This document shows, in pieces, positions 52,931 through 61,943 of a stretch of DNA of 64,000 bases (positions are counted from its first letter, which is position 1; each line of letters begins with the position of its first letter). The stretch covers positions 202,096 through 266,095 of the forward strand of contig NZ_AAYC01000006.1 in NCBI RefSeq assembly GCF_000169455.1, given 5' to 3'. Source of the stretch: Roseobacter sp. SK209-2-6. Lineage in GTDB: Bacteria; Pseudomonadota; Alphaproteobacteria; Rhodobacterales; Rhodobacteraceae. A program made the translations under genes and the position numbers. Below the pieces are notes generated by a model, which saw only the letters and a list, made by a program, of their open reading frames with translations, made no database searches and was not told the origin of the DNA.

Positions 52931-54160
52931 ATGTCCGATGACGCATTACGCCGCGGCCCCGCCGCTGAACAAAGCTACTCCCCGCTCTATTTCCTGGCCT
53001 CCCTTGGTGCAGGTGGCCTGGCGGTTACCTTTTTCATGTATCTGATGTTCTGGGTGCCTCACCCCGGGCAACCCGTACCGGTGTTTGAAGACCTCATGGC
53101 TGCCCTTGCAGGTGGCAATTGGGCCATGAAATCCTCTGTTGTCTTGGCCATGGTCGGTATCGGTTTCTTTGTCTTCCTCAACGTGAAGATGCTGATCTGG
53201 AACTTTATCACGCTCTCGCGTTTCAAACAGACCGAGGCCTACGACAAGCTGCGCCACAGCAATGCTGAAACCACTTTACTTGCGGGTCCCTTGGCAACAG
53301 CCATGACCATCAATGCCGGTTTTATCGTGGGACTGGTTTTTGTGCCGCAACTCTGGAGCATCGTTGAATATCTCTTCCCTGCTGCCATGGTTGCCTTTGT
53401 CTTGGTAGGTCTTTGGGCATTCCAGCTGATCGGGCGATTTCTGGGCCGCGTCCTTACCGAAGGTGGTGCCTTTGACATGAGCGCGCATAATTCATTTGCC
53501 CAGCTTCTGCCTGCCTTTGCATTGTCGATGGTTGCAGTGGGTCTTTCCGCCCCGGCCGCGATGAGTGGCAATACCACCGTTGTCGGCACCTCACTGGTGC
53601 TTTCAACCTTCTTTGGTTTCAGCGCCATGCTCTATGCGATCTATGCTTCCATCACCGCCTTCTCTGCCATGCTGCAACATGGAAGCGCGCGAGAGGCCGG
53701 ACCAACCCTGATGGTGATTGTCCCTTTGCTGACAGTTCTTGGTATCATGTTTCTGCGCCAGAATCATGGACTGCACAGCGCCTTTGATGTTCATGGCACC
53801 CCCGGTGAAACCCTGGTGATGCTGGCGCGGATCCTGACCATCCAGATTGTATTCCTGCTGCTGGGCCTCCTGGTCATGACGCGACAGGCCTATTTCACTG
53901 ACTTCGTCCTTGGCAGTAAACTCTCACCCGGCTCTTACGCCCTTGTCTGCCCCGGTGTTGCGCTATCGGTCATGCTGCATTTCTTTATCAACAAAGGACT
54001 GGCCGCCTCCCAGGTGATCGACAAATTCGGCCTTGCATATTGGGGGTTCACGGCGCTGGCGCTGCTGTTCCAACTGGCAATGATTGCTCTGGTTCTGCGC
54101 CTCAACTGGCAACATTTCCGCGGGGTTGCAAAACCAGCGGCTGCTGTTCCGGCAGAGTAA
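52931..54160 (+). CDS. Ten-span membrane protein (possibly TsoY/TehA-like)
   Basis: 409-aa inner-membrane protein with about ten spans. Segments include YSPLYFLASLGAGGLAVTFFMYLMFWVPHPGQPVPVFEDL (read in parts), NAETTLLAGPLATAMTINAGF and LVCPGVALSVMLHFFINKGL. Its topology resembles the TehA/SLAC1 anion-channel fold, and the wording recalls proteins annotated as TsoY-type, some of which are selenoproteins elsewhere; no in-frame TGA is present here. The start at 52931 has GGAG 6 nt upstream; an ATG at 52910 lies inside the inverted repeat and is less likely. The function is not known to me. Confidence 0.7.
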   Translation: MSDDALRRGPAAEQSYSPLYFLASLGAGGLAVTFFMYLMFWVPHPGQPVPVFEDLMAALAGGNWAMKSSVVLAMVGIGFFVFLNVKMLIWNFITLSRFKQTEAYDKLRHSNAETTLLAGPLATAMTINAGFIVGLVFVPQLWSIVEYLFPAAMVAFVLVGLWAFQLIGRFLGRVLTEGGAFDMSAHNSFAQLLPAFALSMVAVGLSAPAAMSGNTTVVGTSLVLSTFFGFSAMLYAIYASITAFSAMLQHGSAREAGPTLMVIVPLLTVLGIMFLRQNHGLHSAFDVHGTPGETLVMLARILTIQIVFLLLGLLVMTRQAYFTDFVLGSKLSPGSYALVCPGVALSVMLHFFINKGLAASQVIDKFGLAYWGFTALALLFQLAMIALVLRLNWQHFRGVAKPAAAVPAE

Positions 54161-54304
54161 ACAGCAGCGCAAACCGCAGGTTGACCCCAGGAAACACCCA
54201 GAAAAACACGGATGGCGACATCGGCATCCGTTTTTTGAATGGCAATTCAAGTTTATCTGGCAAAAATGGGTCCAAATCGCCCCGTAGAACAAAGGATTCG
54301 GGAC

Positions 54305-55141
54305 ATGGACAAGAAATTACTCCTCATCATCTTGGATGGCGTGCCGTACCGGAACTTCCGCCGATTGTTCGGCAATCTGGAAGGCTGGGTCGACAGCGGG
54401 GATGCTCGCGTCTGGAAATTGCGCGCAGTACTGCCTTCGATCTCGGCCAGTTGCTATGCCTCGATCCATACCGGCGTCGTACCAGCAGAGCACGGCTGCA
54501 CAGGTAATGGCAATGTCTTCAAGCTGAGCCACAAGGATGTCTTTAGCCAGGTACGTGAAGGTGGAGGCACCACGGGTGCGGTGGCTCATAGTTTCTGGTC
54601 GCAGTTCTTCAACCGCCATCCTTTCGACTATGTGCGCGACGTCGAATATGATGAACCCGAGAGCAAGACCATCAATCACGGGCGTTTCCATTCCATGACC
54701 GGCTATGGCCATGCCAACCAGATGACCCCTTCGGATGTGGATCTCTTTGGCACGCTGACAAATCTCTGCCTGCGTTTTGGCCTCAACTACGGCATGTTGC
54801 ATACCTGCACACTGGACAGCATGGGGCACCGGTTCTTTCATGATTGCCAAGAGATGGATCACGCCTGTTTCGTCATGGATGAAATGCTGGCTCCCTTTAT
54901 TCCACGCTGGCGTCAGCTGGGCTATGAGGTGATTGTAACAGCGGATCATGGTCAGGACGAACGAGGCCACCACGGAGGGCGTAGCCCACTGCAGCAGGAA
55001 ACCGCGCTTTACTACTTTGGCGATGCCGAAGGCCCTGCCCAGGATGACGTCATCGATCAGTTGCAGCTGGCGCCCACCATCCTCAACCGTCTAGGCGCGC
55101 CAATCGCCGAGACAATGAAGGCGAAATCCTTCCTTAAGTAG
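54305..55141 (+). CDS. Alkaline-phosphatase-superfamily phosphodiesterase
   Basis: 278-aa member of the type I phosphodiesterase / nucleotide pyrophosphatase group. Metal ligands are recognisable as Asp11 (LIILDGVPY), the nucleophile region LPSISASCYASIHTG, LDSMGHRFF and VTADHGQDERGHHGG. No signal peptide is present, so it is probably cytoplasmic. The start at 54305 follows AAAGGA. It lies 145 bp after the membrane protein gene on the same strand and could be co-expressed. The substrate is unknown (phosphodiester, phosphonate or sugar phosphate). Confidence 0.85.
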   Translation: MDKKLLLIILDGVPYRNFRRLFGNLEGWVDSGDARVWKLRAVLPSISASCYASIHTGVVPAEHGCTGNGNVFKLSHKDVFSQVREGGGTTGAVAHSFWSQFFNRHPFDYVRDVEYDEPESKTINHGRFHSMTGYGHANQMTPSDVDLFGTLTNLCLRFGLNYGMLHTCTLDSMGHRFFHDCQEMDHACFVMDEMLAPFIPRWRQLGYEVIVTADHGQDERGHHGGRSPLQQETALYYFGDAEGPAQDDVIDQLQLAPTILNRLGAPIAETMKAKSFLK

Positions 55142-55214
55142 GAAACCCCTCTTCTCAAGACAGAGCGATCCTGCATGGCAACATGTCAGGATCGCTTATT
55201 TGACTGGGGCCCCT

Positions 55215-55619
55215 ATGCGCGTCATTTCCTTTGTCTTTGCTCTTTCCGCTCTCCCCTTGAGCACGACAACGGCCTTTGCGGATGAAAGCTGCAACGACCT
55301 CTGGTTCACACGGAATGCCATTATCAATCAGGCAGGTTTTTGCTTTGGCTCCAATCTGGGCCAGGCGCTGTTTGATAACGGAGATTGCATTGCAAAATCA
55401 GTACCCCTCAGCCCGGAGGCCCAGCGCTAGGTTGCGATACTTCAAGAGTTGGAGAAACAAACCCAATGCCGCGTGTACGGCGCGGCAAGTCAGTTGTACC
55501 TGCCTGACCTTACTCAGAGATTGCGCCTGACGGATTTCCTTATCTGGGACGACTTTGAAAGCGCCTGCATCAGCTGGCTGAGCCACCCCGCCCCCTTAAG
55601 TGGCATAGCCTATTCGTAG
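55215..55619 (+). pseudogene. Secreted DUF4453-like protein gene with an internal amber codon
   Basis: A signal peptide (MRVISFVFALSALPLSTTTA, cleavage after AFA) is followed by ESCNDLWFTRNAIINQAGFCFGSNLGQALFDNGDCIAKSVPLSPEAQR (read in parts), a wording typical of the DUF4453/YARHG-like secreted family. A TAG at 55428-55430 interrupts it. The same frame then continues without a stop: VAILQELEKQTQCRV, LYLPDLTQRLRLTDFLIWDDFESACISWL, to a TAG at 55617. Everything after the amber codon still looks like the missing C-terminal half, so a single-base change has cut the gene in two. The end overlaps the esterase gene by 10 bp. Confidence 0.82.
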
Positions 55620-56542
55620 GGCCAAACCCCCTGGCCAAGCGCTTCCACCCCGGCTGAGATACGTTCAAAACTATCGCGTGCACGGCCTACGGAGTGACGT
55701 GCCCGCAGGTAGCCATGCACCAGGCCGGTCTCGTTGATCCAGTGGGCTTTGCCACCGGCCGCAACAACTCTGTCGCGATAGTCCCTGCTGTCATCACGCA
55801 CCGGGTCGCAATCCGCTGAGATCAGAATGGTTGGCGGCAAACCGGAAAAATCAGCGTCACTCAGTGGGGCATAGGTCGGATCAGCAGATGGCGACCCTGA
55901 CGGTTTGCGAATATCCATGTAAAACAGAATTTCGTCACGTGTGAGCATCGGCGCATGCGCATGCTCGATATAGGATCCCTGGTTCAGATCCCCACCAAAG
56001 GCACCATAGATCAACATCTGCCCCAAAATCTTGGAGGACACCTCAGGTTCCGCGCGCGTGGAATGCGCCACCGCAGCGCAGAGATTAGCCCCGGCGCTAT
56101 CCCCCATCAACACAACCGCATCGCCAAAGGTCTGCAATGCCCATTTCAATGCGGTCCGCGCATCATCAAACATGGCCGGGTGCTGGTGTTCAGGGGCGAG
56201 GCGGTAATCAACCGCAACGACCCTATAGGCGGTCTGGGCACAGATCTCGGCACAGACATCATCGTGGCTTTCGAGCCCACCAACAACAAAGCCGCCGCCG
56301 TGACAGAATAGGACAGTTCGGGTCGGATCCCCCGCAGAGTAAACCCGGACGGGAACGCCATCCGCGTCATGATCCTCGGTCGAGACCACCAGCGGACGCG
56401 GCGCCAGAAACTCTTTAGCCATGTCATTATAGACTTGTCGCTGTTCGTCTATCGAAAGATCTACAGCATCTTCTGGGTAGCATTCTCCGGTCCTGCGAAT
56501 GAAAGCCCAGGTCTCCTCATCAATTAGGCGCTCGTAGTTCAT
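55610..56542 (-). CDS. Alpha/beta hydrolase (hormone-sensitive-lipase-type esterase)
   Basis: 310-aa serine hydrolase. The oxyanion-hole motif HGGGFVVGG lies near residue 80 and the nucleophile elbow GDSAGANLC near residue 147. The C-terminal acid ISADCDPVRDD and the His in GLVHGYLRARH complete the triad. It belongs to the bacterial HSL family of short-chain esterases; the natural substrate is unknown. It starts 125 bp from the terminator of the acyl-CoA synthetase gene and is transcribed in the same direction. Confidence 0.92.
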   Translation of the reverse strand: MNYERLIDEETWAFIRRTGECYPEDAVDLSIDEQRQVYNDMAKEFLAPRPLVVSTEDHDADGVPVRVYSAGDPTRTVLFCHGGGFVVGGLESHDDVCAEICAQTAYRVVAVDYRLAPEHQHPAMFDDARTALKWALQTFGDAVVLMGDSAGANLCAAVAHSTRAEPEVSSKILGQMLIYGAFGGDLNQGSYIEHAHAPMLTRDEILFYMDIRKPSGSPSADPTYAPLSDADFSGLPPTILISADCDPVRDDSRDYRDRVVAAGGKAHWINETGLVHGYLRARHSVGRARDSFERISAGVEALGQGVWPYE

Positions 56543-56617
56543 TCAGTCCCTCGTAGTCTCATTTTGCAGCCAGCCTAGGACAGGCATCCCCAAAATGGAA
56601 ATGCCCAAATGAAAAAA

Positions 56618-56638
56618 AGCGCCCCGTCCAGGGGCGCT
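56618..56638 (-). terminator. Terminator of the acyl-CoA synthetase gene
   Basis: Stem GCGCCCC / GGGGCGC with loop GTCCA; on the minus strand it is followed by TTTTTTTC, 29 bp past the stop codon. Confidence 0.92.
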
Positions 56639-56666
56639 CCTTTTTAAAATGGGCAGCAACACGCTC

Positions 56667-58574
56667 TTACTCAGCAGCGACCTGAGCAGCCAGATGCTCC
56701 CACGGGCGCGTATAGGCACCAAGTACAGCGCTGATATCCGCATCACTGGCGCCATTGGCCGCAACCTGTGCGATGAGCCCGCGCTTTTTATCGTCAATGA
56801 CGCTTTCAACCCGCGCAGGACAGGCCGCCTTGAGCAGTGCTTCATTGTAAATCCGGGTGATAGCATGTTTGCGGAGATCCGGCTTAAAGACTTTGCCAAC
56901 CGCAGTTTTTGGCAGCTCATCCAAAACCGTCAGATGTTTGGGAATGGCCGCGCGTTCATGGACATGGATCTGGCAATATTCCAGCAGCTCATCCGCTGTT
57001 GCAGTAGCCCCGTCAACCAATTCCACAAAAGCGCAGGGCAGCTCACCCGCATGGGCGTCTGGTTGGCCAATCGCACCGGCAAAGGCCACCGCTTCATGCC
57101 CAAGAAGCGCCTCTTCGATTTCCGCTGGGTCAATATTGTGCCCACCACGAATGATCAGATCCTTCGCCCGGCCCGTGATCCAGAGATAGCCATCCTCATC
57201 GATACGCCCCAGATCCCCAGTGCGCAGATGAGTTCCCTGGTAGAACAGGTCCACGTTTTTCTCAGCCTCGGTATAGGTATGACCTGCAAAGACGCCCGGA
57301 TTACCGATGCAAATTTCACCAACTTCCTCGGTGCCGCATTCGATCAACCCCTCGGGTGTCCCTTTGACAATGCGGACATCGGTATAGGGGAATGGAATAC
57401 CAACTGAACCGATCTTCTTTTCACCCTCAACCGGGTTACAGGAGACCAGGCAGGTGGCCTCTGTCAGACCATAGCCTTCAACAATATTGACGCCTGTGGC
57501 CTTCTCGAAGCGGCGGAACAGTTCAACCGGCAGTGGCGCAGACCCGGAAAAGGCAGTTTTCACACTGGAAATATCCGCATCAACCGGGCGCTGCATCTTG
57601 GCCGAGATCGCAGTCGGCACGGTGATGATGAAAGAGATCTTCCAGCGTTCGATCAGCTTCCAGAAATTGTCAAAGACACCATCGCCCCTATAGCCCTGCG
57701 GCGTTGGGAAAACCACATGAGCGCCTGAGGTTATGGAGGCCATCATGATCACGTGGCAGGCAAAGACATGGAACAGCGGCAGCGGACACATGATATTGTC
57801 ATTCTCGGTGAAGAGAAGCGTGTCACCAATCCAGCCGTTGTAGATCAGGCCTGAGTATTTGTGCTGCGCCACTTTTGGCATGCCGGTGGTGCCGCCGGTA
57901 TGGAAGTAGCAGGCGACTCGGTCCTCGGTGCTGTCAGCAAATTGCAACGTCGTTGGCTGCTTGCGGATTTCCTTGCCAAAGGATTTGTAATCCGCATGGG
58001 CCAACTTGTCCTTGTTCTCCAACTTCGGGCGGATCAGTGGAACGATCCAGGATTTAGGTGGCGTCAGATAGCGGTTGAGGTCGATTTCCAGAACCGTATT
58101 CACATTGGGCGCATGGCGCACCGCCTCGGCGACTTTTTGCGCGACATCCGTCTTTGGAAAGGGCTTCAGCGTGACAACGATCTTTGCTTTGGTCTCACGC
58201 AGGATAGAGGCGATCTGCTCTGGTTCCAGCAGTGGGTTGATCGGCGCAACTATGCCAGCAACAGCGCCGCCCAAGAGGGTCACCAGCGTCTCATTGCAGT
58301 TGGGCAGCACATAGGCCACCACATCCTTTTCGCCGATGCCCAGCTCGCGGAACATATTTGCCGCCTGGCTGACTTGATCCTTAAGCATGCGCCAGGTCAG
58401 GGTCTCCGCCTTGTCCGTTGGGCCAGAGAAGATCTGATACGAGACCGCGTTGTTTTCGGGGAACCTGCCCGCTGTACGAGACAAAAGCTGGTAAAGCGTG
58501 ACCGGGTTATCTCGCTCCTCCCAGGAGACCTCCTGTTCCATTGCCTTGCAGTCTTCAACCGTTGCAAATGCCAT
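56667..58574 (-). CDS. Acyl-CoA synthetase (AMP-forming)
   Basis: 635-aa adenylating enzyme. The ATP loop is YFHTGGTTGMPK, followed by GYGLTEATCLVSCNPVEGEK and the core motif LRTGDLGRIDEDGYLWITGRAKDLIIRGGHNI. The hinge and catalytic-lysine region KTAVGKVFKPDLRK is near the C-terminus. An N-terminal extension of about 30 residues precedes the usual LYQLLSRTAGRFPENNAVSYQ start. It activates a carboxylic acid, likely a medium or unusual acyl chain, to its CoA ester. The ATG at 58574 follows GGGGAGG; an in-frame upstream ATG is rejected. It is followed by a strong terminator. Confidence 0.93.
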   Translation of the reverse strand: MAFATVEDCKAMEQEVSWEERDNPVTLYQLLSRTAGRFPENNAVSYQIFSGPTDKAETLTWRMLKDQVSQAANMFRELGIGEKDVVAYVLPNCNETLVTLLGGAVAGIVAPINPLLEPEQIASILRETKAKIVVTLKPFPKTDVAQKVAEAVRHAPNVNTVLEIDLNRYLTPPKSWIVPLIRPKLENKDKLAHADYKSFGKEIRKQPTTLQFADSTEDRVACYFHTGGTTGMPKVAQHKYSGLIYNGWIGDTLLFTENDNIMCPLPLFHVFACHVIMMASITSGAHVVFPTPQGYRGDGVFDNFWKLIERWKISFIITVPTAISAKMQRPVDADISSVKTAFSGSAPLPVELFRRFEKATGVNIVEGYGLTEATCLVSCNPVEGEKKIGSVGIPFPYTDVRIVKGTPEGLIECGTEEVGEICIGNPGVFAGHTYTEAEKNVDLFYQGTHLRTGDLGRIDEDGYLWITGRAKDLIIRGGHNIDPAEIEEALLGHEAVAFAGAIGQPDAHAGELPCAFVELVDGATATADELLEYCQIHVHERAAIPKHLTVLDELPKTAVGKVFKPDLRKHAITRIYNEALLKAACPARVESVIDDKKRGLIAQVAANGASDADISAVLGAYTRPWEHLAAQVAAE

Positions 58575-58745
58575 TGCAATCCTCCCCTGGTCCCGGTCTT
58601 GTGCCGGAGTTGTCTTTCTATGCTTCAATGTGAGTGCAAAAGCGCCATGGTGCAAGCGCAGGCGCAGGCTCACGTCAAGGCAAGGAGAAATTCTGACGCT
58701 GCGAAACTGCTGTCTGTTGGGATTATCAGGACCTGAGAGGTTGCA

Positions 58746-60545
58746 TTACTCGGCTGCGAGACCATCCGTAAATTGCAGCCGGGCAAGACGCGCATAAAGC
58801 CCACCCTGAGCAACCAGCGCATCATGGGTTCCGGTCGCGACCACCCGCCCCTCTTCCATGACCACAATACGGTCCGCCTTTTTGACAGTCGCCAGCCTAT
58901 GCGCAACAATCAAAGTTGTTCGGTTCTGGCTCAGCTCATCGACCGCAGCCTGCACCAGTCGCTCGCTTTCTGCGTCCAGGGCAGAGGTGGCCTCATCCAG
59001 CAGCAAGACCGGCGCATCCCTGAGGATCGCACGCGCAATCGCTATTCGCTGCTTTTGACCACCCGACAACATCACACCGCGTTCGCCTACAAAGCTGTCA
59101 TAACCATCAGGTAAAGCGGAAATGAAATCATGGGCGGCGGCCGCACTTGCCGCGGCCTCAACCTCGGCATCGGTAGCACCGGGTCGGCCAAAACGAATGT
59201 TCTCACGCGCCGAGGCTGCAAAAATCACCGGATCCTGTGGAACCAATGCGATATGCTGCCTGAAATCATCACGGCGCAGTTCTGTCAGAGCCACACCATC
59301 CAGGCGAATACTACCCTGATCCGGATCATAGAACCGCTGCAACAGCTGAATGACCGTTGTCTTACCGGCCCCCGAAGGACCAACAAAGGCAACGGTTTCA
59401 CCGGGTTTCACTGTCAGCGTAACCTCATCGAGTGCTTGCACCCCTGGACGGGCTGGATAGGCAAAGGATACCCCATCAAAGGAAATCTCTCCCATCACAT
59501 CCTTTGGCAGAGACTTGGCGGCAGACGGATCCAGCACTTTATCCTTGGCATTCAACAGCTCGATCAATCGCTCGGTTGCTCCGGCGGCGCGTTGCAACTC
59601 ACTCCAGATCTCGGACAGTGCCGCCACTGAACCAGCTACCAGAACGGAGTAGATGACGAATTGCACCAATGTGCCCTCGGTCATGAGACCCGCACGAACA
59701 TCATTGGCCCCCATCCAGAGCACCCCAACAATGCCGGAAAAGACCAGAAAGATCACAATCACGGTCAGATAAGCCCGTGTCTTGATCCGGGTAACCGAGA
59801 CGTCATAGGCGGTTTCTGTCATCTCAGCAAAGCGCTTGCGGCTTGCACCTTCATGGGTAAAGGCCTGGACGGTCTGGACCGCCCCCAGAGCCTCTCCGGC
59901 ATTGCCAGAAGAAGCGGCAATCCAGTCCTGGTTTTCGCGGCTGATGCTGCGCAACCGACGCCCCAGAACCAAGATTGGCACGATGACAGCTGGCACGATC
60001 AGCAAAACCAGGCCGGTAAGCTTGGCCGAGGTCAGCAACATCAGCACCAAACCGCCAGCAAAAATCAGTAAGTTGCGCAGGGCAATTGATACCGAAGATC
60101 CCAGCACCGACTGAATCAAAGTTGTGTCGGTGGTAATCCGGCTCAGCACCTCTCCGGTCATGATCCGTTCAAAAAACTCTGGGCTCATACCGATCACGCG
60201 GTCAAAAACCGCCATACGAATATCGGAGACAACCCGCTCCCCCAGTCGGGTGACAAGGGCATAGCGCAGACCGGTCCCCAAGGCCAAAAGCCCAGCAATA
60301 ACAAGAGCCGCCAGAAAATACTGGGTCAAAAGCGCATTGTCAGTGACGCGAAAATTGTCCACAACCCGGCGCACCGCCAATGGTAAGGTAAGCGACAGCC
60401 CGGCGGTCAACACCAGAGCACATGTCGCTAACCCCATCAGCATTCGATAGGGGCGCATAAAGGGCCAAAGCGCACCTAGAACGCCAATTTTCCGGGAGGT
60501 TTCTCTTTCTTCCTCAGAAGATGGAGCTACGGGTTTGCGCGCCAT
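58746..60545 (-). CDS. ABC exporter with fused membrane and ATPase domains (MsbA-like)
   Basis: 599-aa half-transporter that should work as a homodimer. Six membrane spans (about 25-310) include LGERVVSDIRMAVFDRVIGMSPEFFERIMTGEVLSRITTDTTLIQSVLGSS, read in parts. The ATPase domain (about 345-590) has Walker A GPSGAGKTT, signature LSGGQKQRIA and Walker B VLLLDEATSALD. This is the lipid/drug exporter group to which MsbA belongs; the substrate is unknown. It is preceded by a 365-bp region without genes and transcribed alone. Confidence 0.94.
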   Translation of the reverse strand: MARKPVAPSSEEERETSRKIGVLGALWPFMRPYRMLMGLATCALVLTAGLSLTLPLAVRRVVDNFRVTDNALLTQYFLAALVIAGLLALGTGLRYALVTRLGERVVSDIRMAVFDRVIGMSPEFFERIMTGEVLSRITTDTTLIQSVLGSSVSIALRNLLIFAGGLVLMLLTSAKLTGLVLLIVPAVIVPILVLGRRLRSISRENQDWIAASSGNAGEALGAVQTVQAFTHEGASRKRFAEMTETAYDVSVTRIKTRAYLTVIVIFLVFSGIVGVLWMGANDVRAGLMTEGTLVQFVIYSVLVAGSVAALSEIWSELQRAAGATERLIELLNAKDKVLDPSAAKSLPKDVMGEISFDGVSFAYPARPGVQALDEVTLTVKPGETVAFVGPSGAGKTTVIQLLQRFYDPDQGSIRLDGVALTELRRDDFRQHIALVPQDPVIFAASARENIRFGRPGATDAEVEAAASAAAAHDFISALPDGYDSFVGERGVMLSGGQKQRIAIARAILRDAPVLLLDEATSALDAESERLVQAAVDELSQNRTTLIVAHRLATVKKADRIVVMEEGRVVATGTHDALVAQGGLYARLARLQFTDGLAAE

Positions 60546-60910
60546 GTCTGGTCCTTTTGACTATTGCCCCATTAACTAGGTTGGGGTTTTGCGTCCAGGT
60601 GGCTAAATGGCCCTCTCAGAACCGCAGGTCAAGCACCTGGCACCAATCAGCCCAGGATAGTTCGTGTTCTTGTACCGGCACAGGCCTCCCCCCTCTTCCC
60701 GCCTTTGGTTAAATGGCAGGGCGGGCAGTCCTAGTTCTCAACGCCTCAACGGATGCCTTTGAGGCTATTCAATCTCCCCTAAAACCTTCGCGGGGCCAAT
60801 GCACGCATGTCTTGGGATCTAAGAAGGCTTTCTTATGCGATGCGGCCCAAGAAACGCGTCTTGCGCAGGGCAAATTCGCCGCGAAACACATCAAAAAGCG
60901 GGGGGAAGTC
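60546..60910. other. 365-bp intergenic region between the ABC exporter and tRNA-Gly
   Basis: No gene is supported. It must hold the promoter of the exporter gene. Short reading frames here show no recognisable protein. No convincing hairpin or regulatory element was seen. Confidence 0.5.
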
Positions 60911-60984
60911 TGGAGCGGGCGGCGGGAATCGAACCCGCGTCATTAGCTTGGAAGGCTAAGGTCTTACCACTACACAACGCCCGC
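60911..60984 (-). tRNA. tRNA-Gly (anticodon UCC)
   Basis: 74-nt tRNA with CCA encoded. The acceptor stem is GCGGGCG/CGCCCGC. The anticodon stem TTAGC/GCTAA encloses loop CTTCCAA, giving anticodon UCC, which reads GGA and GGG. The T arm GCGGGTTCGATTCCCGC is canonical. Confidence 0.97.
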
Positions 60985-61259
60985 TGAGCAGTGAGGCGAG
61001 ATTTAGGACAAGCGACAAGTGGGGTCAACCGACTTCTGAAAAATCTCTTCAGAAAAGTTCTCTCCTCTGCCGATCAGTTAAACTGCGCTTTTGGACGGCT
61101 CCGGCGATAGGCTACGCGAGCCCGTGCATCCGACCGAAAAGAGCAAGCGCGAGATGATCGAACTTTGAGATGCTGGTACTTGCGCCCTCTCAGAACTAAG
61201 TTGAGTTGAGAGACATAGCCTGATGCATGACGCAAGCTGAAACCAAAACCGGAGCTCCG

Positions 61260-61943
61260 ATGCAGCCAAAAGCGAAAACCGTGATTCTGGTGTCCCACGG
61301 CCAGCCCTCATCACCAGAGCCTCCAGAGACGGCGCTAGCACGTCTTGCAGAGCAGGTCGCTGTGCATTTACCTGACTGGCATGTAAAATCTGCCACACTT
61401 TCAACACCTGGACGCCTGGAACACCTGTCCGCGAGTGATGCAGTTATCTATCCTTTTTTTATGTCCGCAGGCTGGTTTACCACGAAGGTCTTGCCCAAAC
61501 GCCTACAAGGCTCCTACCGGAAGATTCTGCCTCCTTTTGGATTAGACGCCGCATTGCCAGGACTCACTGCCACGGCTCTAGCCCCGCAACTGCAACCAGG
61601 ATCTAACCTCCTCCTCGCGGCCCATGGCTCTGCACGAGGGCAAATGGCGGCGATGGCAGCTGAGCAATTTGCCTCACGTCTTGCACCACTTCTAAAAGGC
61701 GTTCCCGTCGAGATTGGATATGTGGAACAAGACCCAACTATTGCCCAGGTGACAAAGGACCTGCCCGAACGCTCCCTATGCCTACCCTTTTTTTCACAGG
61801 CAGGCGATCATGTTCTGTATGACCTGCCCCAGTCTCTTGCTGCGGCGAAGTGGGAAATTCCAATCCTGCCTGTCACCGGCGCGCTGCCCGGGGTACCAAG
61901 ATTGATCGCCAAGGCCATTCAAGCAACGACGGAAGACCCGTGA
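61260..61943 (+). CDS. CbiX/sirohydrochlorin chelatase-like protein
   Basis: About 227 aa. Two tandem CbiX-like halves are visible: the first has VILVSHGQPSSPEP and YPFFMSAGWFTTKVLPKRL; the second has LLLAAHGSARG and LPFFSQAGDHVLYDLPQSL. The paired histidines (SHG and AHG) are the metal-handling residues of the CbiX/CbiK/ferrochelatase fold. It may insert metal into a tetrapyrrole precursor, or be a relative with another substrate. ATG at 61260 is preferred for its GGAG box; an ATG at 61227 is possible. No other cobalamin or siroheme gene is adjacent. Confidence 0.8.
   Translation: MQPKAKTVILVSHGQPSSPEPPETALARLAEQVAVHLPDWHVKSATLSTPGRLEHLSASDAVIYPFFMSAGWFTTKVLPKRLQGSYRKILPPFGLDAALPGLTATALAPQLQPGSNLLLAAHGSARGQMAAMAAEQFASRLAPLLKGVPVEIGYVEQDPTIAQVTKDLPERSLCLPFFSQAGDHVLYDLPQSLAAAKWEIPILPVTGALPGVPRLIAKAIQATTEDP

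Noticed and set aside
30267..55430. Amber (TAG) readthrough or recoding as an explanation for two interrupted genes
   Set aside because: Other intact genes use TAG as a normal stop, one of the two genes also has a frameshift, and no recoding machinery is visible.
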